A stretch of DNA of 63,986 nucleotides from Bradyrhizobiaceae bacterium (GCA_947479905.1 CANKBJ010000004.1:1-63986); one strand, 5' to 3'. Counted from the first letter of the stretch, positions 1 through 7,490 are shown. Notes: generated from the sequence alone by a model not told the origin. A program made the numbers and translations.

Positions 1-50
1 ATGCCGATTCGAAGATCACCCAACGGTGCCCGTCACGTCCGTTCACAGCC

Positions 51-141
51 TGGTCGCAATCGCCCGGAACGGGTGGTCGCGATCAATCGGAACGCCTGGT
101 CGCAATCAGTTGGAACAGGTGGTCGCAATCACCCGGTGCGC
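51..141. repeat. Four 23-bp tandem repeats, probable IS21-type element end
   Basis: Four consecutive units begin TGGTCGCAATC or TGGTCGCGATC and continue NNNNGGAAC, at 51, 74, 97 and 120; the last one degenerates after ACCCGG. The 23-bp period and the GGTCGC/GGAAC core resemble the repeated termini of IS21-family elements I know from rhizobial genomes, which carry several copies of such units at each end. No transposase is visible, so the element body would lie left of position 1. The radical SAM gene on the minus strand loses its frame where these repeats begin, about 136-150, which supports an insertion boundary. Assignment to IS21 is from memory of such ends, not from a search. Confidence 0.55.
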
Positions 142-774
142 GCAATCGACGTCGATGATCTTGTCGAGATCGTCATAGACCGGCTTGGTATGGGCCTTGC
201 GTTGCAGCTTTTCTTTCGTCACCCACGGGTCCTGCGCCGCGGCCATCACGACATCGTCGGCTTCGATCAGATTCTTCAAGCCGACTTCGCCTTCCGAATA
301 GCAGGCGGCGTCGAGATGCGTGCATTCGACCAGCATCTCGGCATAGGCGGTGGTCACCGCCGGTCCGCCGGCGACGACGAAAATGCCGGCGTCCTGATCC
401 TTGACCGACTTCGCCAGCGATTTGAGCCAGGGATAGGAGACGTCATAGGACATCGAGAAGCCGACAATATCCGGCCGCATGCTGGCGAGCTTGCGGGCCA
501 GCACGATGTCGGGGCTGTCGGACGACGGCAGGTTCAGGTCCAGGACCTCGACCGCGCCGAGATTGCCGGCATAGCGCTTAAGGTAGGAGGCGAGCGTCAG
601 CACGCCGTAGGGAAAGGCGAGAAAGCTGCGGATCGCTTTCTTGGTGGTGTCGGTGGTCGCATCGCCCAGCCGGTACGGCAATACGACCAGCAGGATCGAT
701 CTCGGCCGCCGTTCGGATTGTCGCGGAACCTGGCCTGTCATGCTTTGGTTCTTTGCTCGCAAGGTTTCCGGCAT
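106..774 (-). pseudogene. Truncated B12-binding-domain radical SAM protein
   Basis: The 222-residue product matches the N-terminal cobalamin-binding-type Rossmann domain of the large B12-dependent radical SAM family. It has a VVLPYRLG strand near residue 30, FPYGVLTLASYLKR near 53-66, DIVGFSMSYD and a VVAGGPAV turn. The radical SAM barrel with its CX3CX2C cluster motif is missing. After DDLDKIIDVD the reading frame runs into the 23-bp repeats at 51-141 and stops. A shorter start at 741 (MTGQV) is possible. Intact relatives sit in LPS or hopanoid/lipid modification loci and are several hundred residues longer. It is almost certainly non-functional as a radical SAM enzyme, broken by the element to its left. 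Confidence 0.7.
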
Positions 775-879
775 ACGGCACCGTGCGGGCGCGCGCAGAC
801 GACCGCATAGAATAGGCCGCCGTGTTAATGTTTACGGCAGGCTCCTTAATGAGATGTTAACCATAAACCCACCCGGAAT

Positions 880-892
880 GGCGGTAGCTGCC
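880..892 (+). promoter_or_regulatory. Possible ops-like motif in the gmhB leader
   Basis: GGCGGTAGCTGCC lies within the 257-bp divergent intergenic region 775-1031, about 140 bp before gmhB and on its strand. It shares the GGCGGTAG core with the enterobacterial ops element and nearly all of its sequence with the better candidate at 19436, differing there by one deleted base. The core alone also occurs by chance inside genes elsewhere in this window, so this is weak evidence. Nothing else is recognised in 775-1031 beyond what should be promoters for the two divergent genes. Confidence 0.2.
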
Positions 893-1031
893 TGGATGCC
901 TGGGTTTGCAGCCCTGCGCCGGCCCCGGGAGCCGCGATATCGCTCGGGCAGCCGCGCCAATTGAAATTCGACCTCGACAGTATAGGTTCGCAGCGCGAAG
1001 GCGCACGCAGTCGAATTTAGAGGGTCAATCA

Positions 1032-1604
1032 GTGCCAAATCCGGCCGCCGGCAAGATTTTGATGATCGACCGGGATGGCACGATAAACCGCCGGCCGCCG
1101 AACGGCGGCTACCTCACCCGCTGGGACGATTTCGTCTGGCTCGAGGATAATGTCGAAGCGATGCTGCGGCTGACAAAGGCCGGTTACCGCTTTGTCGTTA
1201 TCTCCAATCAGGCCGGCATAGGCCGCGGTATTGTCGATCGTGCAACGGTGGACGACATCAATCGAAAAATGGTCGCCGGTCTGAGCGAGCGCGGCATCGC
1301 TATCGTCGACGTCTATATCTGCCCGCATCACCCGGATGAAAAATGCGATTGCCGCAAGCCGGCGCCGGGGATGTTCCGCCGCGCCGCGCGCGAGCATTCA
1401 TTCCGAATTGATCGCAGCATCTATATCGGCGACGATCCGCGCGATGCGGTCGCAGCCTATAACGCGGGATGTCCCTCGGTCCTGATCGGACCGGAACGCG
1501 ATGTCGATCCGGGCAATGGCGTGACGGCGAGATTCAGGTCCGAGACCTTGCTCGGCGCGGTCGACTGGATCGAGCAGCTTTTCGCCCTCTGGGACAAAGA
1601 CTGA
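1032..1604 (+). CDS. gmhB: D-glycero-beta-D-manno-heptose 1,7-bisphosphate 7-phosphatase
   Basis: This HAD-superfamily phosphatase removes the C7 phosphate of heptose 1,7-bisphosphate in ADP-heptose synthesis for the LPS core; it is cytoplasmic. The 190-residue product has the HAD motif DRDGT (nucleophile D13, acid D15), the SNQAGIGRG region, the family zinc ligands C97-x-H99-x5-C105-x-C107, and YIGDDPRDA as the acidic HAD motif. The GTG start at 1032 is chosen because AGAGGG lies 7 bases upstream and the protein then begins just before the first strand; the frame stays open to 906. It faces gmhA, the preceding pathway step. A histidinol-phosphate phosphatase role is the main alternative, but the gmhA neighbour argues for heptose. 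Confidence 0.87.
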   Translation: MPNPAAGKILMIDRDGTINRRPPNGGYLTRWDDFVWLEDNVEAMLRLTKAGYRFVVISNQAGIGRGIVDRATVDDINRKMVAGLSERGIAIVDVYICPHHPDEKCDCRKPAPGMFRRAAREHSFRIDRSIYIGDDPRDAVAAYNAGCPSVLIGPERDVDPGNGVTARFRSETLLGAVDWIEQLFALWDKD

Positions 1605-1662
1605 TCTAACGAGATGAGTAAACCATAGCTCGCCTCGCGCTTGGTTCATTCGCGCCGAGCCA

Positions 1663-2310
1663 TTAATCAGGCGTCGAAAGCCCCAACTCAATCTCGAGAG
1701 CGCCGCATAACATGTGGCCGAGCAGAATATGCATTTCCTGAATACGAGCGGTGGTGTCGGAAGGCACAATCAAGAGATGGTCCGTCAATCCCACCATATC
1801 GCCACCACCTTTTCCGCTCAGGCCGGCGGTAACGATACGCATTGCTTTCGCGCGCTTTAGTGCCGAAACAATGTTCGGGCTTTTTCCCGACGTCGAGATC
1901 GCAATGGCGATATCGCCAGCGCGCCCAAGGGCTTCGATCTGCCGATCGAAAATAAAATCGAATCCAAGATCATTGCCACAGGCCGTGATCGCGGACGTGT
2001 CCGTCGTCAATGCAATCGCTGCGATGGGCGAGCGATTGCGCTTATAGCGAATGGTCAGTTCCGTCGCCAAATGCTGAGCGTCGGCGGCGCTGCCACCATT
2101 GCCGAACAGCATGATCTTGCCGCCGGCACGAATTGAGGTCACGCAGGCCGCGAGAAGCGCGGTGAAGGCGCCCTGCAGCTCTGCTTCCGCGGCCCGCGCC
2201 ACCGCGTGATGCGCTGCAAATTCGGCGTTGAAAAAATCGGATATCTTCACGGAGGCACCTAAGAATACCCTGCCTGGCTTTGGAGAACTGGTCTTTATGT
2301 CATTAAACAA
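1663..2310 (-). CDS. gmhA: Sedoheptulose 7-phosphate isomerase (phosphoheptose isomerase)
   Basis: A SIS-domain isomerase that converts sedoheptulose 7-phosphate to D-glycero-D-manno-heptose 7-phosphate, the first step to ADP-heptose. Visible hallmarks are the phosphosugar loop MLFGNGGSAADAQHLATEL, the AIAISTSGKSPN loop, and the C-terminal helix IQEMHILLGHMLCG holding the catalytic region. At 215 residues it is slightly longer than usual (about 190-200). The GTG at 2250 (protein beginning VKISDFF) would give a more typical N-terminus and is a good alternative start. It converges with gmhB. The partner hldE (kinase/adenylyltransferase) is not in the window. Confidence 0.87.
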   Translation of the reverse strand: MFNDIKTSSPKPGRVFLGASVKISDFFNAEFAAHHAVARAAEAELQGAFTALLAACVTSIRAGGKIMLFGNGGSAADAQHLATELTIRYKRNRSPIAAIALTTDTSAITACGNDLGFDFIFDRQIEALGRAGDIAIAISTSGKSPNIVSALKRAKAMRIVTAGLSGKGGGDMVGLTDHLLIVPSDTTARIQEMHILLGHMLCGALEIELGLSTPD

Positions 2311-2728
2311 TTATTGCAACGGTCTATTTGGCGCCACGGTTATTTTACGACATTCGTCTGGGACGACGCTGGCGGCCGCTTGATTGATCGCACGCCTGGT
2401 GTTTCTCCAGCGAGGCGATTCGCCCAAAGGACAATTACATCGAATTTGCCCCGGGGGTTGGCAGCGATGTCAGTGTCTCTTGTACCCCAGCTGACCATGG
2501 CGGCCTTCGGGAAAGACCTTAAGGCTGGCGGTCGAGGCGGGGACGGCTTGAGAAAAAAGTACAATTAATCAGCGGGTTAAACGATCTTTGCGGCCTTAAG
2601 TGGCTGGCTCTTCGATCTGCGAAATATTGCTCTCTATTTTCCAAAAGGCCGAATTGGGTTCGTTTGGCCAAAACATCTCAATATACGTTCACTGTATGTA
2701 GAATATAACAGCGAACAATTTTCGGCGA
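2311..2728. other. Intergenic stretch without a recognisable gene
   Basis: About 420 bases between gmhA and a rhizobial-type hypothetical gene. Open frames of 74-84 residues exist on both strands (2314-2568, 2340-2564), but neither matches anything I recognise, and they overlap antisense to each other. No tRNA, inverted repeat or clear transposon end was found. The transition from chromosomal genes to the mobile-looking strip probably lies here. Confidence 0.5.
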
Positions 2729-3223
2729 TTATTTTCCTTTTCTTTTAGCGCTACGGCTGACTTGGTTATCGTCCAGCCGACACAAATCAAAATCGCGAAT
2801 CGCCCGCTTGCGGCGTGACAGAGCGCGCCGCTCGTATCGGTCCAGGGGCGTGAGCCGACTGATGAGATTCCCGATGACTTGGTGAGGCTTAGCAAGTTGA
2901 TCGCTGACGAAGTTCTCGTTGAAAAGGATTGCCGTTGCTTCCGACAGCAGACCGTTGCGAACCTGACGGACGCGAACCAAGTCGATCTGAGCCGCCGCAA
3001 TCCTACACGCCGGCTCCATCAACTTAGCCGACGCGTGCTCACCGGCAATTTCCTTTCCCAGTGATTGCAGCTGATTGAAGAACAATGGGTCGACCAGAAC
3101 AGATAGGCTGACGCCATGCTTCTTCGAGTTGCAAGATGCCCTCGCTTTGCCGCTGGCAGTGCGCGGGCCGGTGCTGGCCAGTGCATTGCTCTGGTTGGCG
3201 GTAATCTTCCTTTCGCTGGTCAA
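2729..3223 (-). CDS. Hypothetical protein, rhizobial mobile-region type
   Basis: A 164-residue basic protein of unknown function. The N-terminal pattern NQSNALASTGPRTASGKARAS followed by KKHG resembles a small family common in Bradyrhizobium and relatives, which typically begins with an Asn/Ala-rich STGPRT-GK segment. The rest is predicted helical and Arg/Lys-rich, ending in RSAKRKGK. The downstream end of the 3230-3976 gene lies 6 bases upstream, so the two are probably one transcript. No enzyme motif, membrane segment or signal peptide is visible. Such pairs are often found beside transposons and phage remnants, but I cannot assign a role. Confidence 0.6.
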   Translation of the reverse strand: MTSERKITANQSNALASTGPRTASGKARASCNSKKHGVSLSVLVDPLFFNQLQSLGKEIAGEHASAKLMEPACRIAAAQIDLVRVRQVRNGLLSEATAILFNENFVSDQLAKPHQVIGNLISRLTPLDRYERRALSRRKRAIRDFDLCRLDDNQVSRSAKRKGK

Positions 3224-3229
3224 GATACC

Positions 3230-3976
3230 TTACTCCCCGCCCATTTTCAGTCGGCGTTCGTTTTTTTCCGTAGCCGCGTCGGTGCCAGTCACCGCCTCCT
3301 CGGCTTCGATAATTTCCCCCCACTTCTTGGAGCGCGTTTCGTTATCGTTTGCCTTGACTTTATTGACTGCGACCAGGCGATTGACTGCGGCCGTCGCAGG
3401 CGGCGATCCCGTCCGCTGGGTTTCCCGGCGGCGCTCGATCTCACGCAGGATTGAGTAGCGGCGTGCTTGGGCGTTCGTTTCCAAACGGTCGATCGCTTCG
3501 AAGCTGTCCATTTGGGAGGAGAGAGTCTCGGCAACAATTGTATCCGTCGAGAAGCCCGCACAGTCCAACAGCTCTTCAACACCAGCCGCCTTGATCGGCT
3601 CGCTTAATACCCAAGCGGCGGCCGCCGCCTCCGCATCCATAACAGGTATTCGATCTACCCGCGCTTGGACGGCAATGTTGCACAGAGGCTCAAGAACCCG
3701 CTTCATTCCCGTGTACATATTGCCATTGAGCAATTCCGGTTTGAGGCGAGCAAACCTCAGACTGTCCATCATCGCATTGGCAAGATCCCTCGTCGCAAAT
3801 TCCTCGAAAATGTCGGTAGGCTGGAGTGTTTCATTAACCCGTTTAAAGAGCTCGTTATACGTAGTCTCGCTCTCGCCAGGGAGAAGCGAGGGCGGGCCAA
3901 AGAGATCAATACGGGCCCGAGCCCTTTTGGCTTTGCGGGATTGCGAAGGCTTTTTCGTCTGAGTCTTTTTTGCCAT
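3230..3976 (-). CDS. Hypothetical protein paired with the 2729 gene
   Basis: A 248-residue protein if it starts at the ATG at 3976 (MAKKTQTKKPSQ); the frame stays open to 4018, but the first 14 residues of the longer form look like leader. It has a Lys/Arg-rich N-terminus, a central helical region, and a charged C-terminus ending RRLKMGGE. It contains ERRRETQRTGSPP and no catalytic motif that I recognise. It lies directly upstream of, and probably co-transcribed with, the 2729-3223 gene. Similar proteins occur as a conserved pair in rhizobial accessory DNA. Function unknown. Confidence 0.55.
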   Translation of the reverse strand: MAKKTQTKKPSQSRKAKRARARIDLFGPPSLLPGESETTYNELFKRVNETLQPTDIFEEFATRDLANAMMDSLRFARLKPELLNGNMYTGMKRVLEPLCNIAVQARVDRIPVMDAEAAAAAWVLSEPIKAAGVEELLDCAGFSTDTIVAETLSSQMDSFEAIDRLETNAQARRYSILREIERRRETQRTGSPPATAAVNRLVAVNKVKANDNETRSKKWGEIIEAEEAVTGTDAATEKNERRLKMGGE

Positions 3977-4470
3977 TAGATCACGCTTTCGGTAGTGGTT
4001 CCTTTGCGCATTATGCAATACGAACGGGCGCCGCTTTTTAGCTATCCACTAATTCCACAAAAACTTGCGGTTTTGTTTCGGCTATTGACACGCCGCGTTT
4101 CGAATCAATTGTTTAACGATGTATCGCGGCGAGCACAAAGTTAACGGGCCAAATGTCGAAGTGCCCTGGTGTTTGATTAGAATTAGTCGTCGCAGCGAAA
4201 AATGCTGCGCGAAGCCGTCGTCGGCTGACTGGGTGTAAGGCTACGCGCTTTAGTCAGTCTCCAAAAAAATGGTTCTCACGCATCAAGTCGATCGGGCGAC
4301 TTTGCCGTACTGACTTAATCCAGTTTGAATTTATCTCTGGCCAATGCCGCGGACGAGAGCATGAAATTTGATTTTTATTGTAGCCCGCTTCCAGTACACA
4401 TTTAGACTTCGAGTAACCAATTTATTCGCCGAAATTATAGGCTGAGGCTAATTGGCCGCTCAATTACGAG
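3977..4470. other. AT-rich non-coding stretch
   Basis: About 490 bases between the hypothetical pair and vapC. It is noticeably richer in A and T than the surrounding chromosome and has no plausible long open frame. CTGACT (about 4225) and AGTCAG (about 4252) could form a loose stem, but there is no run of T after it. No tRNA or known RNA was recognised. The upstream end should hold the promoter of the leftward hypothetical pair. Confidence 0.45.
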
Positions 4471-4902
4471 CTACGAAGCGAGGGGATTTACCCAGCGAAG
4501 CGAAGGAAACCGCGCGAAATCTCCGTCCGTAGAACAGAGGGTGAGACCGTGCTCTAATGCCAACGCGGCTAAGTGTGCATCTGGGACTAGATTGGCGTGG
4601 ATACCCGGTAATGCAAGCAATTCGTTTAGCAGACCGCCATGGCGCTCCGTTGGCACCGGTGTCCACACGGTTTCGCACGCAAGCCACGCGCGTACTTGAT
4701 CCCACGCTTTGGCTGTTGGTTCGGGATATTCGAACACGCGTGGATTTGTGACCAGGCGAAGAAATGCCAGCAGGCTTTCCCACGGCAGTCCGACGCGAGT
4801 TGAGCCATTGAGCTGCTGATCAAGCCAATCGCGCGCCGCGTCGTGCTGTGCCAAGGACGAAACATGCGAATAGATCAGAATATTCGCGTCGACTAAAATC
4901 AC
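4471..4902 (-). CDS. vapC: PIN-domain ribonuclease toxin of a VapBC pair
   Basis: A 143-residue PIN-domain protein, expected to be a Mg-dependent ribonuclease that halts translation when freed from its antitoxin. The acidic catalytic set is visible: D5 in ILVDANILIY, E42 in LPWESLLAF, D108 in LVPDAHLAALA, and D126/D128 in CSTDGDFARF. Length is normal for VapC. Its ATG overlaps the vapB stop by 4 bases (ATGA), so the pair is translationally coupled and leftward. The RNA target cannot be read from the sequence. Confidence 0.9.
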   Translation of the reverse strand: MILVDANILIYSHVSSLAQHDAARDWLDQQLNGSTRVGLPWESLLAFLRLVTNPRVFEYPEPTAKAWDQVRAWLACETVWTPVPTERHGGLLNELLALPGIHANLVPDAHLAALALEHGLTLCSTDGDFARFPSLRWVNPLAS

Positions 4903-5147
4903 TTGAAAGATTCGCCCTCGGCAACGGCAAGGCTGTCGTTGATGTTGTCGAGACTCGCCAAACGCATGCGTCCAAGTGAAACTGTTTGAGTCTGAAATGG
5001 TGCATCCTGTTTGGGACGAGAACTTAAATCACTAAGCCCCTTACGCAGTGCGTCGTTGACGATTTCCTTAAAATTGCCATCGCGTGTTCGGCGTAATCGC
5101 TCAATTGCCACGGCCACATCATCGTCAAGGGTAAGCGTTGTTCGCAT
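4899..5147 (-). CDS. vapB: Ribbon-helix-helix antitoxin of a VapBC pair
   Basis: An 82-residue antitoxin. The N-terminal MRTTLTLDDDVAVAIERLR pattern is a classic ribbon-helix-helix DNA-binding fold, followed by FKEIVNDALRKGL. The C-terminal half (about 45-82) should wrap around the VapC toxin. It is immediately followed by vapC with a 4-base overlap. An inverted repeat and a promoter lie directly against its start codon (see 5148-5184), as expected for autoregulation by the VapBC complex. No ribosome-binding site is obvious, because the operator occupies that place. Confidence 0.88.
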   Translation of the reverse strand: MRTTLTLDDDVAVAIERLRRTRDGNFKEIVNDALRKGLSDLSSRPKQDAPFQTQTVSLGRMRLASLDNINDSLAVAEGESFK

Positions 5148-5184
5148 GCATCAAATCATAATATAATTGATGCGTCGATGTCAA
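5148..5184 (-). promoter_or_regulatory. vapBC promoter with overlapping operator
   Basis: Read leftward, a perfect -35 TTGACA (5184-5179) is followed 15 bases later by TATTAT (5163-5158). The inverted repeat GCATCAA (5148-5154) / TTGATGC (5167-5173), with a 12-base gap, covers the -10 region and abuts the vapB ATG. The transcript would start only a few bases before the ATG, giving a very short leader. This is the arrangement expected for repression by VapB or VapBC. The elements are read directly; the regulation is inferred. Confidence 0.65.
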
Positions 5185-5201
5185 GGTAGTTCTGCGGCTA
5201 C

Positions 5202-5465
5202 TTATTGGGACTTTTCTTGACGATCCCGCAGCCGCACTCCTGGACCGCCGCCATTCTCCGCGATGAACTCAATCCCTTCGCGCATAAGTGCGTTCAATAG
5301 CTTCTGTATCGTTGCCTCACGGCCTCCTAGACGGCCATCGACGGCCTCCAGCCGCTTCACTGTTGGCTCTGAGACCCCTGCGGCAAAAGCTAAATCCTGC
5401 TGGGACCAATCGAGAAGTGCCCGCGCAGCTTTGATTTGTCGAATTGATACTTTAAGTATTGACAA
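5202..5465 (-). CDS. Small XRE-family helix-turn-helix regulator
   Basis: About 87 residues from the TTG at 5465, with GAGGT just upstream; the frame is open to 5537 but the extra 24 residues look unrelated to the fold. The core QIKAARALLDWSQQDLAFAAGVSEPTVKRLEA is a standard Cro/C1-type helix-turn-helix, typical of small rhizobial regulators. The C-terminus ends in the variant FIAENGGGPGVRLR seen in this group. Two palindromes lie at 5447-5459 and 5482-5494, one over its first codons and one over the likely promoter, suggesting self-repression. It sits upstream of vapBC on the same strand, but vapBC has its own promoter. Confidence 0.75.
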   Translation of the reverse strand: MSILKVSIRQIKAARALLDWSQQDLAFAAGVSEPTVKRLEAVDGRLGGREATIQKLLNALMREGIEFIAENGGGPGVRLRDRQEKSQ

Positions 5466-5494
5466 AAGTACCTCTATAATAATACTATTAGTAT
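5447..5494 (-). promoter_or_regulatory. Two 13-bp palindromic operators at the XRE gene
   Basis: ATACTTTAAGTAT (5447-5459) and ATACTATTAGTAT (5482-5494) are both perfect palindromes around a central base, with the shared half-site ATACT. Their centres are 35 bases apart. The first covers the early codons of the XRE gene; the second covers the AT-rich region where its -10 should be. The pair is best read as the binding sites of the XRE protein itself. Confidence 0.6.
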
Positions 5495-5607
5495 CGCAGC
5501 GCCTCCCGAGACGGTATCCATAAACGGCCGAGAACAAAACTGCCGTCTGAAATGAACTTCCAAGTCAACCATCATCGATAATAAGCCCAACCAGTGGAGC
5601 AATTTCT

Positions 5608-6108
5608 ATGAGTAACCTCGCATTCGCCGCTATCCACTACCGTGCCATCCGCGATCGTGTGCGCGCCATGGATACCCAGATCGACGAGGAAACCCTCGCC
5701 GATACCGTGGAGGGCCTCACAAACCTACACGAAATCGTCCAAGCAATTATCCGCTCCGCTCTTGTCGACCAAGCCCTCGCTAGCGGGCTTAAATGCCGGA
5801 TTGCTGACATGCAAGACCGGCTTGCACGTCTGGAAGATCGCGCCTCAAAGCGCCGACAAATCGCCAGAGACGTGATGGTTGATCTCGATCTTAAGAAGCT
5901 CACTGCGCCGGATTTCACCGTATCGATCCGACCAGGCATTCCGTCTTTGATGGTGATCGATGAGGCCGCCGTCCCTAAAGCCTATTGGGAAGCCGGCGAA
6001 CCACGCCTGCGGCGTCAACTATTGACGCATGATCTTAAACAAGGGGAGGAGGTTGCCGGCGCGGCACTGTCGAATCCTCAGCCTTTCCTCAGCGTGAGGA
6101 CACGGTAA
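5608..6108 (+). CDS. Siphovirus Gp157-like protein
   Basis: A 166-residue helical protein of the phage Gp157-like family. The N-terminal half (about 1-95) is predicted coiled coil, with an E-rich segment and RLARLEDRASKRRQIARDVM. The C-terminal half has the family's diagnostic ending: a beta segment TVSIRPGIPSL, then VPKAYW, and SNPQPFLSVRTR as the last residues. GGAG lies at a proper distance before the ATG. Its TAA overlaps the next gene's ATG by one base, so the two are coupled. Gp157 genes are found in phages next to recombination genes, which fits the Rad52 neighbour. The precise role is not established. Confidence 0.75.
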   Translation: MSNLAFAAIHYRAIRDRVRAMDTQIDEETLADTVEGLTNLHEIVQAIIRSALVDQALASGLKCRIADMQDRLARLEDRASKRRQIARDVMVDLDLKKLTAPDFTVSIRPGIPSLMVIDEAAVPKAYWEAGEPRLRRQLLTHDLKQGEEVAGAALSNPQPFLSVRTR

Positions 6109-7052
6109 TGGGCTTCTCAGCAAAGCAACTACAGGCGCTACGGCGCAATGTTGATCTCCGTTGCGTTCGGACCCGGGAGGTCAATGGTCGAACGCTCTCC
6201 TACGTCGAAGGCTGGTTTGCAATCTCGGAAGCCAATCGGATCTTCGGCTTCGACGCATGGAGCCGTGAGACGGTTGAGTTAAAATGCATCTTGGCACGAG
6301 AAAGCAGGGGCGCCTTTCTGGCCGTCTACACCGCTCGGGTACGGATCACAGTTCAGGCTGATGGAGCAGTGGTTATTCGGGAAGGCCACGGCACTGGCGA
6401 AGGGCGCGGGCCTTCTCCCGGCGAGGTGCACGATCTTGCTTTCAAGGCCGCCGAGACCGATGCCACCAAACGAGCTTTGGCTACCTTTGGTAAGCCTTTC
6501 GGACTGGCACTCTACAGAACCAGTCACAAAAATTCTTCCTCAAAAAATGCCACACATGAACCGGTGCCAGCTAGCCAAATCGAAGAACGGGGGCGTGCCG
6601 CCAACGAAACAATCGCAATTTCGCGACCGCGAGAATTCGTAAAAAACGATCAGGCTCGGGATAATCAACAACACAATGTTCAGTCTGCGCCCGAGATGTC
6701 GATTGCACTGGCCACGCCTTCGCTCGCGCCCACGAAGATCGATAAAAGTGTTCTAACGATTTCCGAACCAAAGAGACTTCGCGACAAAGCTCATCTGCGG
6801 TTTGTTGCTGCGCACCCATGCCTTGTCTGTGGACGGCAACCGTCCGACCCGCACCATCTGCGCTTTGCGCAACCGAGAGCCCTAGGCTTGAAGGTCAGCG
6901 ACGAATTTACCGTTCCGCTATGTCGCGAGCATCATCGGCAACTCCATCATGCCGGAAATGAGATCGCTTGGTGGCATAATATTGATATCAAGCCCCTGCC
7001 GATCGCAAAGGGACTTTGGGAAGAGAAGCATCTTGGAGGCACCGTACCATAA
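6108..7052 (+). CDS. Rad52/Rad22-type annealing protein fused to an HNH-like Cys/His domain
   Basis: A 314-residue protein. Residues about 1-145 match the Rad52/Rad22 single-strand annealing family: YVEGWFAISEANRIFGFDAWSRE, then GHGTGEG and AAETDATKRALATFG. A variable linker (about 150-220) follows. Residues about 225-305 carry HPCLVCGRQPSDPHHLRFAQ and VPLCREHHRQLHH, a two-Cys plus His-rich arrangement typical of HNH or DUF968-like domains. Such a protein could anneal DNA ends and nick or bind DNA; catalysis is not proven. It is coupled to the Gp157-like gene. Its stop at 7050-7052 lies at the joint with a methyltransferase remnant, so a few C-terminal residues may not be native. Confidence 0.75.
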   Translation: MGFSAKQLQALRRNVDLRCVRTREVNGRTLSYVEGWFAISEANRIFGFDAWSRETVELKCILARESRGAFLAVYTARVRITVQADGAVVIREGHGTGEGRGPSPGEVHDLAFKAAETDATKRALATFGKPFGLALYRTSHKNSSSKNATHEPVPASQIEERGRAANETIAISRPREFVKNDQARDNQQHNVQSAPEMSIALATPSLAPTKIDKSVLTISEPKRLRDKAHLRFVAAHPCLVCGRQPSDPHHLRFAQPRALGLKVSDEFTVPLCREHHRQLHHAGNEIAWWHNIDIKPLPIAKGLWEEKHLGGTVP

Positions 7053-7434
7053 CCCCGAGCAGCTCAGATTCGTGCGGCAGCTGTTTGACCTGATCGTCCC
7101 GGGCGGATTGCTTGTCCTCGAAACCGCGACAGCGAGACGTCCACGGACGCGCAACGAGAACTGTGCGGAGATCTGGTTTCCGCCGGACAAGGCGGCGTCG
7201 CGGGCCGCGCATGTGTCGACGAATGTCACCCACCTTCCGAGCGCGAAAGCGGTGATGTCATGGTTGCAGATGATCGGGTTCGTCGAGATCCAGACGTCGG
7301 TATGTCATCGCCGGGTGTCGCGTGTACTGGCCGCTGATCGCATCGCCTATATCGCCAACCGCCCGGCCAACGGTCGGCCCGGCATTTATTATGGCCATGC
7401 CGGCCACGAGTTTCATATTGGACACCCGCGCTAG
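7047..7434 (+). pseudogene. C-terminal remnant of a SAM-dependent methyltransferase
   Basis: From YHNPEQLRFVRQLFDLIVPGG onward the frame reads as the second half of a class I methyltransferase: LVLETATARR strand, then MSWLQMIGFVEIQ, and a C-terminal GIYYGHAGHEFHIGHPR. The glycine-rich SAM-binding motif I and the first half of the domain are absent. The homology starts exactly where the Rad52 fusion gene ends, so an insertion or deletion has replaced the 5' half. An open frame back to 6949 exists only because it crosses the neighbour in another phase. It is not expected to be functional. Confidence 0.65.
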
Positions 7435-7490
7435 CGCAAGCCCGGGGGCGCGGCGTCAAACCAGGGCTGGAATGACAAGGCGCGCGGCCT

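Larger units (their letters stand above)
2600..7046. mobile_element. Putative small genomic island or phage/plasmid-derived strip
   Basis: The strip holds two mobile-DNA-associated hypothetical genes, a VapBC pair, an XRE regulator, a Gp157-like gene and a Rad52/HNH-like fusion. None relates to the glycan genes on either side. Its right edge falls at about 7047, where a methyltransferase reading frame begins in mid-domain. Several stretches are visibly more AT-rich than the flanks. No integrase, transposase or flanking direct repeat was found, so the boundaries and mechanism are inferred. The left edge could be anywhere from 2311 to 2729. Confidence 0.4.

Noticed and set aside
4200-4330. Possible structured RNA with CTGACT and AGTCAG arms
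   Set aside because: The stem is short, the loop long, and there is no terminator-like T run or known RNA motif.
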